Shown here: piece by piece, positions 56,301 to 64,000 of the stretch | How the letters are laid out: the number at the start of each line of letters is the position of its first letter | How positions within the stretch are numbered: position 1 is the stretch's first letter | From: Sulfurimonas crateris | GTDB lineage: Bacteria; Campylobacterota; Campylobacteria; Campylobacterales; Sulfurimonadaceae | Assembly: GCF_005217605.1 (NCBI RefSeq) | Contig: NZ_SZPX01000004.1 | Coordinates: 176,295-240,294, forward strand | Direction: 5' to 3' | Length of the DNA stretch: 64,000 bases | Made by a program: the position numbers and the translations under genes | Notes under the pieces: generated by a model | Seen by the model: the letters and a program-made list of their open reading frames with translations, nothing else | Database searches by the model: none | What the model was told of the DNA's origin: nothing

Positions 56301-56430
56301 TCCCTATCTCCATAAAAACAACGGTATCTCGCCCGTACTTCTCTTCAAAATACCTCTGCAGCTCAAAATATACTTGAGTAAGAAGCTTCTCTTTGTTGTT
56401 TAAAATAGAGTTTATCTCAGATGCAAACAT
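53398..56430 (-). CDS. MutS7-like mismatch repair ATPase with C-terminal HNH nuclease
   Basis: This 1010-residue protein has an N-terminal mismatch-recognition domain with the F45-x-E47 motif (GTFFEVYE). Connector, core and clamp domains follow, then the ATPase with Walker [10 protein letters not shown] and Walker [11 protein letters not shown]. After a linker comes an HNH nuclease domain (about 907-960), with two CxxC-type cysteine sites (CIICG and PLCKEHH) and HHINHKS. This architecture is that of the MutS7 subfamily known from Campylobacterota, octocoral mitochondria and giant viruses. A built-in nuclease would explain work without MutL, which I believe this phylum lacks. It has its own -10 box. 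Confidence 0.93.
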   Translation of the reverse strand: MFASEINSILNNKEKLLTQVYFELQRYFEEKYGRDTVVFMEIGTFFEVYEINNDEEQVGKAKEIAELLNIQLTKKNKNIIENSDKNPLLAGVPAVSFERYLSRLISEQKYTVVVIKQKGNPPKISRYVSQIVSPGTNFDYIIDNDDNYIASILIDKHKGIYTVGYSAIDVTTGKTWLYESHGTSEDPSYALDELFNLLNTYRTSEVVVTFLDGVDDQRRVMHYLEIPEHYNYSVNNKREKIEFQNKLFREVYQIQSLLSAIEHLDLERSPMITESLAILIDFVIEHDIHIIQKLDYPKIIDNRRFMYLGNSALEQMGVISRDKKEFTLLKMLDKSATAIGRRLLKERLLNPIMEREELERRYDLIEKVSSHTRYLDEIMRGVYDLERLSRRLDLGKLHPFEMNHIYDSMLSVKELIRYAKKHKIQKIPFHESEVDEFLRDIAKSIDLDVSRRFTNATVDENFLMSGVDETIDTLVKENRTFFKAFEEIVSKIELMLEDANALSSSKLVTLGFLEKEGYYISLSKNRFSMIESEFKRSEDFKDFAVKKLTNNVKITSSFTDDISDTIMKNRRKIITLAKERFIQLQGVYERRYSLLFDRVINYVADLDVGVSSSKAAEMYKHSRPMIVDVEADENFMQIMQLRHPLIEIQENSGIYVPNDIVMGERSYMDLPHPTTVMLDSTLHDGHQINGVLLYGINSSGKSSLMKSIGLATLMAQAGFFVSASVMKFSLFDSLFTRIVSRDNLAKGLSTFAVEMLELKNIFNRATVRSLILGDEISHGTETLSGVAIVSSAIIKLSSLRSIFLFATHLHQLSTMQEIRALKNVVDLHLSVEYDEMSDKLIFNRVLQAGSGSSIYGLEFAKSLHMDSEFLDTANRIRKRLAKDFDELELLVKKKTSKYNKELYVTKCIICGAMADDVHHINHKSLADAKGFIDHFHKDSKHNLVPLCKEHHKAIHEGKIKVEGFVMTSNGLELKYEEQLRKKSEQKDTEPEINKTKENANPKGFALDDWD

Positions 56431-56463
56431 AAATCACTTTTATCTTTATTTTTAATAAAGTGG

Positions 56464-56469
56464 ATTATA
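56464..56469 (-). promoter_or_regulatory. -10 box of the mutS-HNH gene
   Basis: TATAAT at complement 56464-56469 lies 33 bases before the ATG at 56430, in the 171-base gap shared with the divergent type I secretion operon. Confidence 0.55.
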
Positions 56470-56535
56470 TCACAAAGAGTATTTAATAAAAAGTAACACC
56501 TCTATTAAAATATAAGATAAATTTATGACATTTTA

Positions 56536-56564
56536 TTGACAACAAAATAAAACTTTACTATAAT
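56536..56564 (+). promoter_or_regulatory. perfect-consensus sigma-70 promoter of the secretion operon
   Basis: TTGACA (56536-56541), exactly 17 bases, then TATAAT (56559-56564) is the full E. coli-type consensus. It lies 37 bases upstream of the TolC-type gene ATG, with a GGGAAT region before the start. Campylobacterota promoters normally have no -35 box, so this one stands out. Confidence 0.85.
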
Positions 56565-56601
56565 CACAAAAAACAAAATCTAATAATAGGGAATCTAATC
56601 T

Positions 56602-57942
56602 ATGAACATCAAAATAGCTCTGGCACTAACGCTGGCAACTGCCCTCTTCTCTCAAGATATAAAAACTACAATCAACGAAATTCTCTCGACAAACCCGATT
56701 ATTTTAGAGAGACTTAAAAACTACAATGCAACCAAAGAGGACATTACAACCGCTCAGGCTGGATATTTTCCAAAGATAGACTTATCTATGGGAATTGGTA
56801 AAGAGGATGGTGAAAAACCGGTAGACCAAGAGTTTGATTATAGTGTTTATCAAAACTCTATCACTTACACACACAATCTCTTTAACGGTTTTGAGACAAC
56901 TCACAGAGTAGGACAGCAAAAAAACAGAACTACGGCTGCGGCTTACAGCTATGTAGAGAAAGTAAATGACACCTCTTTTGAGACGCTAAACAGCTATTTA
57001 GAAGTGATGAAAAACAGCGAACTTCTTAATATACAAAAAGAGAACATAGAGATAAATACAGAGATATTTAAAAAAGTACAAAAACTCTACGACTCTGGGC
57101 TTACTACACTCTCAGAAGTAAACAAGATCGAATCTGCGCTCTCTCTTGCAAAATCAAACTACGTCGTTCAAGAAAATACTCTTCTTGATGCAATGCACAA
57201 AATGAAAAGATTGCTCGGACGCTATCTAGAACCTTCTGCAATGACAAGACCGCAAGATGTAGCACTTCCTCAAACTATAGAAGAAGCAACTAAGCTTGCA
57301 GTGCAAAACAACCCGTCTCTTCTTGTAGGTACTTATAATATAAAGATGGCAAGAGAGAGATTCGAAGAGAAAAAAGCTCCTTTTTTCCCATCTATAGATC
57401 TTGAAGTATCTAAAAGTATGAATAAAAACCTAAGCGGCATCGAGGGCAATTACGATAACCTAAGAGCTATGGTATACCTGAAGTACAACTTCTTTAACGG
57501 CTTTGCAGATAAGGCTGAAGTTCAAAAAAGCATAAGCTCTATCCATCAGGAGATTGAGACAAAAGATAAATTAAGACGTGAAGTTATTGAGGGGATGAAC
57601 CTTGCATGGTCTGCAAATGAAAAACTATCATCACAGCTTGAACATCTAAACGAATATAAAAGATTCTCACTTAAAACTCTAACTCTCTACTCTAAAGAGT
57701 ATGATCTGGGTCGTCGCTCGCTGCTTGATCTTCTATCTGCTCAAAATGATTTTATTGCAGCAAAAGCACAGATCATAAATACAGAATACAATCTGCTTTT
57801 TGCAAAATATAGAGTTCTAGATGCTATGGGAACTCTAGTTTCAACGGTTCTTGGAGAAGAGAACACATCATACGCAAGCGTAGGACTTAATGGAGAAACT
57901 CCAAAAAATAGTGATAAACTACCGATCTCTTATGATAGATAA
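56602..57942 (+). CDS. TolC-family type I secretion outer-membrane protein (LapE-like)
   Basis: This 446-residue outer-membrane duct has a signal peptide (about 1-17) and two TolC repeats: VQKLYDSGLTTLSEVNKIES and SKEYDLGRRSLLDLLSAQND. NSITYTHNLFNGFETTHRV and KYNFFNGFADKAEVQK are the beta-strand segments. It is followed by the matching ATPase and adaptor genes, so it completes a type I secretion system of the Lap adhesin type. It begins behind a perfect sigma-70 promoter. Confidence 0.93.
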   Translation: MNIKIALALTLATALFSQDIKTTINEILSTNPIILERLKNYNATKEDITTAQAGYFPKIDLSMGIGKEDGEKPVDQEFDYSVYQNSITYTHNLFNGFETTHRVGQQKNRTTAAAYSYVEKVNDTSFETLNSYLEVMKNSELLNIQKENIEINTEIFKKVQKLYDSGLTTLSEVNKIESALSLAKSNYVVQENTLLDAMHKMKRLLGRYLEPSAMTRPQDVALPQTIEEATKLAVQNNPSLLVGTYNIKMARERFEEKKAPFFPSIDLEVSKSMNKNLSGIEGNYDNLRAMVYLKYNFFNGFADKAEVQKSISSIHQEIETKDKLRREVIEGMNLAWSANEKLSSQLEHLNEYKRFSLKTLTLYSKEYDLGRRSLLDLLSAQNDFIAAKAQIINTEYNLLFAKYRVLDAMGTLVSTVLGEENTSYASVGLNGETPKNSDKLPISYDR

Positions 57943-57982
57943 CTAAGACAATTATACAAAATAAGATTTCAAAAGGTCCCAA

Positions 57983-60157
57983 ATGCTTTTAACAAGAGCT
58001 GAGAATTTAAAAATGGATGCCTTGCTTGACTGCTTGGTACTGTTTACAAAGCTATATCACAAACCATTTTCAGCCGAAGCTCTAACGGCAGGATTGCCTA
58101 TAGAGCCAGGAAGCGATTCTCCTGAACTTTTTTCAATAGATAATGCAAAGGGTCTTTTTTCCCGTGCCGCTGAAAAAGCGGGACTAAAGTCTTCACTTAT
58201 TAAAAGACCTCTGTCTCAAATTTCACCTTTGCAACTACCTATGATACTTCTTCTTTCCAACCAAGGGGCATGTATTTTAGACAGCTTCAATAAAGACGGC
58301 ACAATGGCAAAGATCGTTATGCCTGCGGAAGAAGCGATTGAGCAATGGGTAGATATAGAAGTCTTGGAAGATGAGTATATCGGCTTTGGCTTTATGATAA
58401 AAAAAGCTTTTGAGTACGGCGAAAAAAACTCCAGAACACTTCATCTTAACCAGAAACACTGGTTCTGGAGCACAATAAAACTCTCATTACCGATATACAA
58501 AGATGTACTATACGCTTCACTGCTAATAAATCTCTTTGTGCTTGCTGCTCCGCTTTTTACTATGAATGTTTATGACAGAGTAGTGCCAAACAATGCTATT
58601 GAAACTCTTTGGGTCTTTGCAATCGGGGTAAGTGTAGTTTATATTATAGATACATTTTTGAAATTCACCAGGACCTATCTCCTCGAATCGGCTGCGAAAA
58701 AGAGCGATGTCATTATGTCATCGATAATCTTTGAAAAAGTGCTAGATCTAAAAATGGCTCATCATCCCGCATCTGTCGGCTCTTTTGCAAGTAATATAAA
58801 GGATTTTGACTCTATTAGAAGCTTTCTTACAAATGCTACAATGACGGCTATCATAGATCTTCCATTTACCGTTATATTCCTCCTTGTAGTCGGTTATATA
58901 GGCGGCTGGATTGTTCTTATTCCAATAATTACCATGTTTTTTATAATAACTTATGCTTTGATCATAAAAAAACCGCTTCAAGAGAGCATAGAGAGCACAC
59001 ATGAGGCAAATGCCAAAAAAAGCTCTATCCTTATAGAGTCTCTTAACAATATAGAGACTTTAAAAACTCTAGGCGCAATCAACCAATCTCAATGGAAGTG
59101 GGAAGAATCAACAGGAGAGATAGCCTCAAAAAGTCTAAAGTCTAGACTTTTGTCGGCATCTATACCTACAGTAACTCAGTTTCTTATCCAGCTGAACACC
59201 GTTATGATAATTGTTGCAGGTGTCTATCTTATTCAAGAGTTCGAGCTATCTCTTGGTGGACTTATAGCCATTGTAATACTAACATCAAGAATATTGGCAC
59301 CGATGGGTCAAGTTGCGGCACTTTTAACAAACTACGAAGATACAAAGACATCTTACGAAATCTTAAATGAGATAATTTCTCAGCCAAGTGAAAGACCTAA
59401 CGGCAAAAAATTTCTGCAAAAGCCTAATTTCAGCGGCCACATAGAGTTTGCAGACGTCACCTTCTCTTATCCAAACAGTGACGTACCGGCACTCAAAAAT
59501 GTCTCTTTTACTATTAACCCAGGAGAGCATATCGCCATTATAGGCAGAATAGGTTCAGGCAAGAGCACTATTGAGAAGTTGATCTTAGGGCTCTATGAAC
59601 CTGATTCAGGTCAGATTCTTATAGACGGTATAGATATAAAACAGATAGACCCTGCAGATTTGAGAAAAAATATCGGCTATGTATCGCAAGATATTATGCT
59701 TTTCCGCGGAACAGTAAAAGATAATATTACCTTTTGTGCAACACACGCAAGTGATTCATCTATGATTCGCGCCGCACAGATCAGTACAACTTCAGACTTT
59801 ATAAAAAAACACCCTAAAGGGTATGAGATGCCAATAGGAGAGCGCGGGCAGGGGCTATCAGGTGGTCAAAGACAGAGCATCGGAATTGCTCGTGCATTTC
59901 TGCTAGACTCTCCTATTATGCTGCTTGACGAGCCTAGTAACGCTATGGATCAGATGACGGAGACAAAACTTCTAGATAATATGTCTGTGGCACTAAAAAG
60001 AAAAACTGCGCTGATAGTTACCCAGAAGATGACTCTTTTAAAAATAGTAGATAGAGTGATTGTTATGAATGAAGGAAAAATTTTCATAGATGCTCCTAAA
60101 GAGGAAGCACTCAAGAAACTCCAAAACAACCAAGGAAATGGTCTTGAAAAAAAATAG
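57983..60157 (+). CDS. type I secretion ABC transporter permease/ATPase (LapB-like)
   Basis: This 724-residue transporter has an N-terminal C39-like domain (about 1-135). The catalytic histidine is not recognisable, so it is a substrate-docking domain rather than a protease. About six transmembrane segments lie at about 165-440, and an ABC domain follows with Walker A GRIGSGKST, signature LSGGQRQS and Walker B IMLLDEPSN. This is the LapB/RtxB type that exports large adhesins. It overlaps the HlyD-type gene and comes 40 bases after the TolC-type gene. Confidence 0.94.
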   Translation: MLLTRAENLKMDALLDCLVLFTKLYHKPFSAEALTAGLPIEPGSDSPELFSIDNAKGLFSRAAEKAGLKSSLIKRPLSQISPLQLPMILLLSNQGACILDSFNKDGTMAKIVMPAEEAIEQWVDIEVLEDEYIGFGFMIKKAFEYGEKNSRTLHLNQKHWFWSTIKLSLPIYKDVLYASLLINLFVLAAPLFTMNVYDRVVPNNAIETLWVFAIGVSVVYIIDTFLKFTRTYLLESAAKKSDVIMSSIIFEKVLDLKMAHHPASVGSFASNIKDFDSIRSFLTNATMTAIIDLPFTVIFLLVVGYIGGWIVLIPIITMFFIITYALIIKKPLQESIESTHEANAKKSSILIESLNNIETLKTLGAINQSQWKWEESTGEIASKSLKSRLLSASIPTVTQFLIQLNTVMIIVAGVYLIQEFELSLGGLIAIVILTSRILAPMGQVAALLTNYEDTKTSYEILNEIISQPSERPNGKKFLQKPNFSGHIEFADVTFSYPNSDVPALKNVSFTINPGEHIAIIGRIGSGKSTIEKLILGLYEPDSGQILIDGIDIKQIDPADLRKNIGYVSQDIMLFRGTVKDNITFCATHASDSSMIRAAQISTTSDFIKKHPKGYEMPIGERGQGLSGGQRQSIGIARAFLLDSPIMLLDEPSNAMDQMTETKLLDNMSVALKRKTALIVTQKMTLLKIVDRVIVMNEGKIFIDAPKEEALKKLQNNQGNGLEKK

Positions 60158-61484
60158 TAAGCCATTTGAGTATACAAAAAACGACTATGAGTTTATGAAC
60201 AGCCTTAGTGCTGCAGTTTTGGAACAAACACCCTCAAAAATGAGCAGAGTCATCAAGATATGGCTTTTTACTATTTTTGCTTTTTTGATCTGGGCATCAT
60301 TTACAGAAGTAGATGAGATAACAAGGGGAGACGGAGATGTAATCCCTTACGGACAAAATCAAATTATTCAAAACCTAGAGGGCGGTATCGTAGAGTCAAT
60401 TTTAGTTGAAGAGGGACAAGTTGTTAAAGAGGGAGAGATTCTTCTAAAAATAAACAATGCAAAATCAGTCTCTAGCTCTAAAACAAACAAGGTGTCATAC
60501 TATGAACTTGAGGCAAAGAGATTGAGACTTTATGCCGAAGCGAACCAACTGCCGTTTCAAGAAGTGCATACAGACGATCAAGAGCTACAAAAACAGATTG
60601 CTCTCTCTAAAAATCTATATAACTCGAACAAGAAGGAGTTTAATGCAAAGAGCAGTTCCTTTGAAAGCCAAATAGAACAAAAAGAGCAGGCTTATAAAGA
60701 AGCCGAAGCAAGAGTAAAGTCTCTGCAAAAGTCTTTAATGTTCGTAACCCAAGAGATTGAGATGACGGAGCCGATGGTTAAAGAGGGAATTAAATCAAAA
60801 GTTGATTTTTTGAAACTTAAAAGAGAAGCCAGCAACATAGAAAATGACATAGAAGCGACAAGACTCTCTCTTCCAAGACTATATTCAGCTATCGAAGAGG
60901 TAAAAAACAAAAAAGAGGAGTCAAAACAGCTCTTTATAAATACGGCAAAGAAGGAGCTGAGCGAAGTCGTTGCTGAGATCTCCAGACTTAAGACCCAACA
61001 GATAGCCTACAGTGACCAAGTTGAGAGAACAATGGTTAAATCTCCCGTTGACGGAATCGTTCAAAAACTATTTATTAACACCGTTGGCGGAGTAGTAAAA
61101 CCTGGGGCAGATCTGCTAGAGATAGTTCCGACAAATAAAAAGCTTTTTTTAGAGATTAAAATAAAACCTAGCGACATTGCATTTATACATCCGGGAGCTG
61201 AGGCAAAAGTAAAGATCTCCGCTTACGATTATGCCATTCACGGCGGACTTGTGGGCAAAGTAGTCAATATATCGCCTAGCACCGTTACCGACAATAAAGA
61301 CAACACCTTTTACATCATACATATTATTACAGAAAAAAACTACTTAGGCACGGAAGCAAATCCGCTGCATATCATCCCGGGGATGACTGTAAATGTTGAT
61401 ATTGTAACAGGAAAGAAAACAGTTATGGGATATATTTTAAAACCTATACTAAAATCAAAACAATATGTTTTTTCGGAAAAATAG
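60138..61484 (+). CDS. type I secretion membrane-fusion protein (HlyD/LapC-like)
   Basis: This 448-residue adaptor has one transmembrane segment (about 35-55), a lipoyl half (QNLEGGIVESILVEEGQVVKEG), a long coiled coil (about 110-300), the second lipoyl half (VKSPVDGIVQKLFINTVGGVVKPG) and an HlyD-type beta domain. It joins ATPase and outer-membrane duct. The start is uncertain. The AAGGAA site abuts the ATG at 60138 and lies six bases before an in-frame TTG at 60144, which may be the real start. It overlaps the ATPase gene by about 20 bases. Confidence 0.92.
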   Translation: MVLKKNSKPFEYTKNDYEFMNSLSAAVLEQTPSKMSRVIKIWLFTIFAFLIWASFTEVDEITRGDGDVIPYGQNQIIQNLEGGIVESILVEEGQVVKEGEILLKINNAKSVSSSKTNKVSYYELEAKRLRLYAEANQLPFQEVHTDDQELQKQIALSKNLYNSNKKEFNAKSSSFESQIEQKEQAYKEAEARVKSLQKSLMFVTQEIEMTEPMVKEGIKSKVDFLKLKREASNIENDIEATRLSLPRLYSAIEEVKNKKEESKQLFINTAKKELSEVVAEISRLKTQQIAYSDQVERTMVKSPVDGIVQKLFINTVGGVVKPGADLLEIVPTNKKLFLEIKIKPSDIAFIHPGAEAKVKISAYDYAIHGGLVGKVVNISPSTVTDNKDNTFYIIHIITEKNYLGTEANPLHIIPGMTVNVDIVTGKKTVMGYILKPILKSKQYVFSEK

Positions 61485-62090
61485 ATGAAAATAGTACTTT
61501 TTAGTTCAGACTTTAATACTCTTGATGAGTGGAAAAGTAAAAAAAAAGATCTTAAGACAACTATGTGTTATGAACGCTCCTCTCTTGAAGATGAGCTAAA
61601 AGCAGATAGAGAAGTTTTCGTAATAGCGGACTATGACTCTGTCGCACCGGATGTGAACAATCTTATTGCATCTGCTTTAATACCAAAAAATTTAGTAGTT
61701 CTTGAAAAAGCGCCATCGGTTGTAACGGGAAGAATGCTCGTTCTTCGCGGAGTTAAAGCATACGGAAATTCTAAGATGCATGCTACTCACTTCGATAAAA
61801 TGATTAAAACTGTTACTGATGGAAAAATATGGACATACCCTGAACTTACGGCTTTTTTAGTAAAAACAGACAACAAAAACGCGCTCAGTGAAGACTCTAA
61901 AAAGTTGATTGAGGAGAGATTGTCAGAAAAAGAGTCTCAAGTACTTTTTTTGATACTAAAAGGGTTTACAAACGATGCAATAGCATCAGAGCTAGAGATA
62001 ACTACAAGAACTGTAAAAGCTCATGCAAGCTCAATCTTCTCAAAACTTCATGTCAACGATAGACTCTCTTTAGCTTTACTTCTTAAATAA
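61485..62090 (+). CDS. LuxR-type response-regulator-like protein
   Basis: This 201-residue protein ends in a LuxR-type helix-turn-helix (about 140-201: LSEKESQVLFLILKGFTNDAIASELEITTRTVKAHASSIFSKL). Its first 125 residues look like a receiver-like fold in which the acidic pocket and the phospho-acceptor aspartate (near DYDSVAPD) do not clearly match; it may be phosphorylation-independent. Its ATG follows the adaptor stop directly, so it is co-transcribed with the secretion genes. It likely controls the adhesin or its exporter. Confidence 0.85.
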   Translation: MKIVLFSSDFNTLDEWKSKKKDLKTTMCYERSSLEDELKADREVFVIADYDSVAPDVNNLIASALIPKNLVVLEKAPSVVTGRMLVLRGVKAYGNSKMHATHFDKMIKTVTDGKIWTYPELTAFLVKTDNKNALSEDSKKLIEERLSEKESQVLFLILKGFTNDAIASELEITTRTVKAHASSIFSKLHVNDRLSLALLLK

Positions 62091-62120
62091 AAACAGCACA
62101 TAAAAATCTATGTGCTGTTT
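62091..62120. terminator. bidirectional terminator between regulator and adhesin
   Basis: AAACAGCACATA (62091-62102), a 6-base loop and TATGTGCTGTTT (62109-62120) form a perfect 12-bp stem. Read on the minus strand it is followed by TTTATTT, so it suits the adhesin transcript best; it also ends the secretion operon. Confidence 0.85.
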
Positions 62121-62129
62121 CTGATTTAC

Positions 62130-64000
62130 TTAAGAGTACTTAACCTCTATATCATCTTGAATCTGAAGCTTAACTGTTGTGTCTTGCGTTGATGTATATT
62201 CATTAAAGCCTGCCTGACTTTGATTAGCTGATGCGCTCCAATTGTCTGTTGTTTTTAAAGAAACACTATCTTCTGTATCTCCTGTAACATATAAAATATT
62301 ATCCTCATCTGTAATACTCATAACATCGTTGAGCGATAAACTTATATCTTGTACACCATCACCTAAATGTATCTCTTCTATATTTTTTATCTCATTGGTT
62401 ACTAAGCTAAAATCTATAGAGCTTTCAACAACTAAAATATCATAACCAGCTCCTGCATCAACATCTGTTGCAGATTCAAATGTAATAGTGTCGTTTACTA
62501 TCTTTAGATTTAACACATCAGTATGGCTGTCACCGTCATTATCAACTACAGTTATATTGAACTCTTCCGACAAATAATTACCTGAGCTTACAGTAGATGT
62601 GTATATATAGTCTCCAGTGTCAAAATCAAGTTCCATTGTACCTTCGCTAAGAGTAATTTCCTGCTTCGGATTACCGGCATCATAAGTATATAAAATGTTA
62701 TTGTATGTCAACTCAGAGATGTTTCCTCCGTCTGCACCGAAACTAATGCCCACAGAACCATCCAAGCTATATAAACTTCCCTCTACTATCTCTATATTTG
62801 ACGTTATTGTATCACTTAACTGTGTAGCATCACTTACAACAATAGCGCTTTTACCGTCTTGCACTTGAACAAGGTCTAAGTAATAAGTAGAAAGATTATC
62901 TCCGATCCCTATAACATTTAGATCTATATTATTTGAATCAATAAAAGTTGTCCAATTAGTTACATATGGAGTATCTAACCAACCGCTCTCACTATCGGTT
63001 CCTACATTCCTCTTGACATCTTTGCCCTCATTATTTTCTACAGTCGGAGCACCGTCGGAGATAAAGTAGGCAACCGTATTGTCTGCCACCGGCAATCCTG
63101 TATTATATGTTAAAGATGTAGTCTCTAAAGCAGCCTCATAGTTTGTATATACACTTGTCAGACCTGTAATTGTCGAGCCGTCGTACAAAACAGTGTTTGT
63201 AGAGTGATTCATTGTCAATTTGCTTAAGTAATCCAATATCTCTGTTTCATTTTTCCAGCCTAAACTTACCGCACCGCCGTTAAATAGCGTTAAGTTTACA
63301 TTTACATCACCTTGCTTGGAGTAAGCATTTATGGTGTCTAGTAATGCCTGTTTTGCAATATCAAAACGAGTTGTTGTTCCGGTAACTATATCATCCATCG
63401 AACCTGAGACATCTAGAGTAAATACAATATTTGTATTAACTGCATCTGGAGAAGATACATTAATAGATGTTGTATTGTTTATAATAGGGGCATCATCAGC
63501 AATTGTAACTATTAAATTTGCACTCTGAGTCACTCCTAATGAGTCCGTAACACTATATGTAAATATGTCAGTAGCATTCTCTGACACAGAGTGGTCAACA
63601 GGATTTATAAGAGTATAAGTATAATCACCAGTAGCTATATCAACTATAAGTTCATTACCCTCAGCCGTTGTGACCGTGATCGTATCCGTACCTACTGCCG
63701 TAGTGCCATCTGCAATAGATACACCGCTAAGAACTGCACCGGTCGGCAAAATATCATCACTTAAAAGATTGCCGCTTGCTGTTTCTGCATCGCTTATACT
63801 GCTAGTTCCTATGGTTAATGCCGCTTCATCTACTTGCGCAAAATTATCGTTTAATATCGGAGTGTCGTTTGTACCTGTGATTGTAATAGTAATATCATGA
63901 GTAGTACCGTCTACGCTTTGGACAGTGAATGTCTCAACTTTTGTTTGAGCTTCGCCAAGGTATTGAACTGCTGCGTTAGAAACTTCGTATGTCCACTCTC
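62130..64000 (-). CDS. large VCBS/VWA repeat adhesin, C-terminal part (partial)
   Basis: This is the C-terminal 620 or so residues of a large extracellular protein; the frame stays open to the right edge, so the start is outside. It shows VCBS-type repeats near the right edge (EVSNAAVQYLGEAQ ... ITITGTNDTPILNDN) and again near 63480-63560. A von Willebrand A domain (about 63430-62800) has the MIDAS DVSGS motif. C-terminal repeats precede a final segment VKLQIQDDIEV, the usual end of T1SS adhesins. It converges on the type I secretion operon, so it is the probable substrate. Confidence 0.85.
   Translation of the reverse strand, partial: EWTYEVSNAAVQYLGEAQTKVETFTVQSVDGTTHDITITITGTNDTPILNDNFAQVDEAALTIGTSSISDAETASGNLLSDDILPTGAVLSGVSIADGTTAVGTDTITVTTAEGNELIVDIATGDYTYTLINPVDHSVSENATDIFTYSVTDSLGVTQSANLIVTIADDAPIINNTTSINVSSPDAVNTNIVFTLDVSGSMDDIVTGTTTRFDIAKQALLDTINAYSKQGDVNVNLTLFNGGAVSLGWKNETEILDYLSKLTMNHSTNTVLYDGSTITGLTSVYTNYEAALETTSLTYNTGLPVADNTVAYFISDGAPTVENNEGKDVKRNVGTDSESGWLDTPYVTNWTTFIDSNNIDLNVIGIGDNLSTYYLDLVQVQDGKSAIVVSDATQLSDTITSNIEIVEGSLYSLDGSVGISFGADGGNISELTYNNILYTYDAGNPKQEITLSEGTMELDFDTGDYIYTSTVSSGNYLSEEFNITVVDNDGDSHTDVLNLKIVNDTITFESATDVDAGAGYDILVVESSIDFSLVTNEIKNIEEIHLGDGVQDISLSLNDVMSITDEDNILYVTGDTEDSVSLKTTDNWSASANQSQAGFNEYTSTQDTTVKLQIQDDIEVKYS

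Noticed and set aside
57983..58390. Functional C39 peptidase in the exporter
   Set aside because: A DCL cysteine is present, but the histidine and aspartate context of C39 peptidases is not, and the partner is a Lap-type adhesin that is not cut at a double glycine.

Overview
The window is AT-rich, gene-dense bacterial DNA from the Campylobacterota (formerly Epsilonproteobacteria), most likely a free-living Sulfurimonas-like organism. Two gene orders match Campylobacter jejuni as I remember it. One is argG-rplI-hslV-hslU-era. The other is rplU-rpmA-obg-proB-fmt-birA-parA-parB-atpF'FHAGDC-exbB-exbD-tolA-tolB-pal-ybgF-slyD-fabD-mtnN-ttcA. A MutS with a C-terminal HNH nuclease (MutS7 type), a Csd4/Csd6 (Pgp1/Pgp2) cell-shape pair and a sigma-28 promoter before flaG fit this. 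Identities come from reading motifs and lengths; no database search was run.

Layout. 1-4.1 kb (+): end of an ABC exporter permease and its ATPase, two small Met/Gly-rich proteins of unknown function, an OmpR-type two-component system and a small CxxCH protein. 4.1-6.1 kb (-): a DUF808 membrane protein gene broken by an in-frame amber codon, and an MFS transporter. 6.2-6.65 kb: flaG behind a sigma-28 promoter.

6.8-23.7 kb (+): a nearly gapless run of genes. It holds argG, a ferredoxin:thioredoxin reductase-rhodanese fusion, rplI, hslVU, era and two peptidoglycan-trimming enzymes. It ends in an MSHA-type pilus assembly locus (mshI-J-K-L-M-N, an unknown gene, mshE-G) that carries no pilin genes in the window.

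23.8-45.8 kb (mostly -): yebC and a divergent TerB-like gene share a perfect 17-bp inverted repeat that makes mirror-image promoters. The conserved block follows: ttcA, mtnN, a nitrilase-family amidase, fabD, a degenerate NtrC-like protein, slyD, the Tol-Pal system, F1/b-b' ATP synthase genes, parAB, birA, fmt, proB, obg, rpmA and rplU.

45.9-52.8 kb (-): an RND efflux pump, its adaptor and a TolC-type channel, then ridA, a thioredoxin-like protein and dapE. 52.9-56.4 kb: a small unknown protein converging on the MutS7-like mutS-HNH gene. 56.5-64 kb: a type I secretion system (TolC-like, LapB-like, LapC-like) behind a perfect-consensus sigma-70 promoter, then a LuxR-type regulator. The C-terminal part of a large VCBS/VWA adhesin, the probable secreted substrate, converges on it and runs off the right edge.

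I saw no rRNA, tRNA, CRISPR array, insertion sequence or prophage. No stretch longer than about 170 bases lacks a gene.
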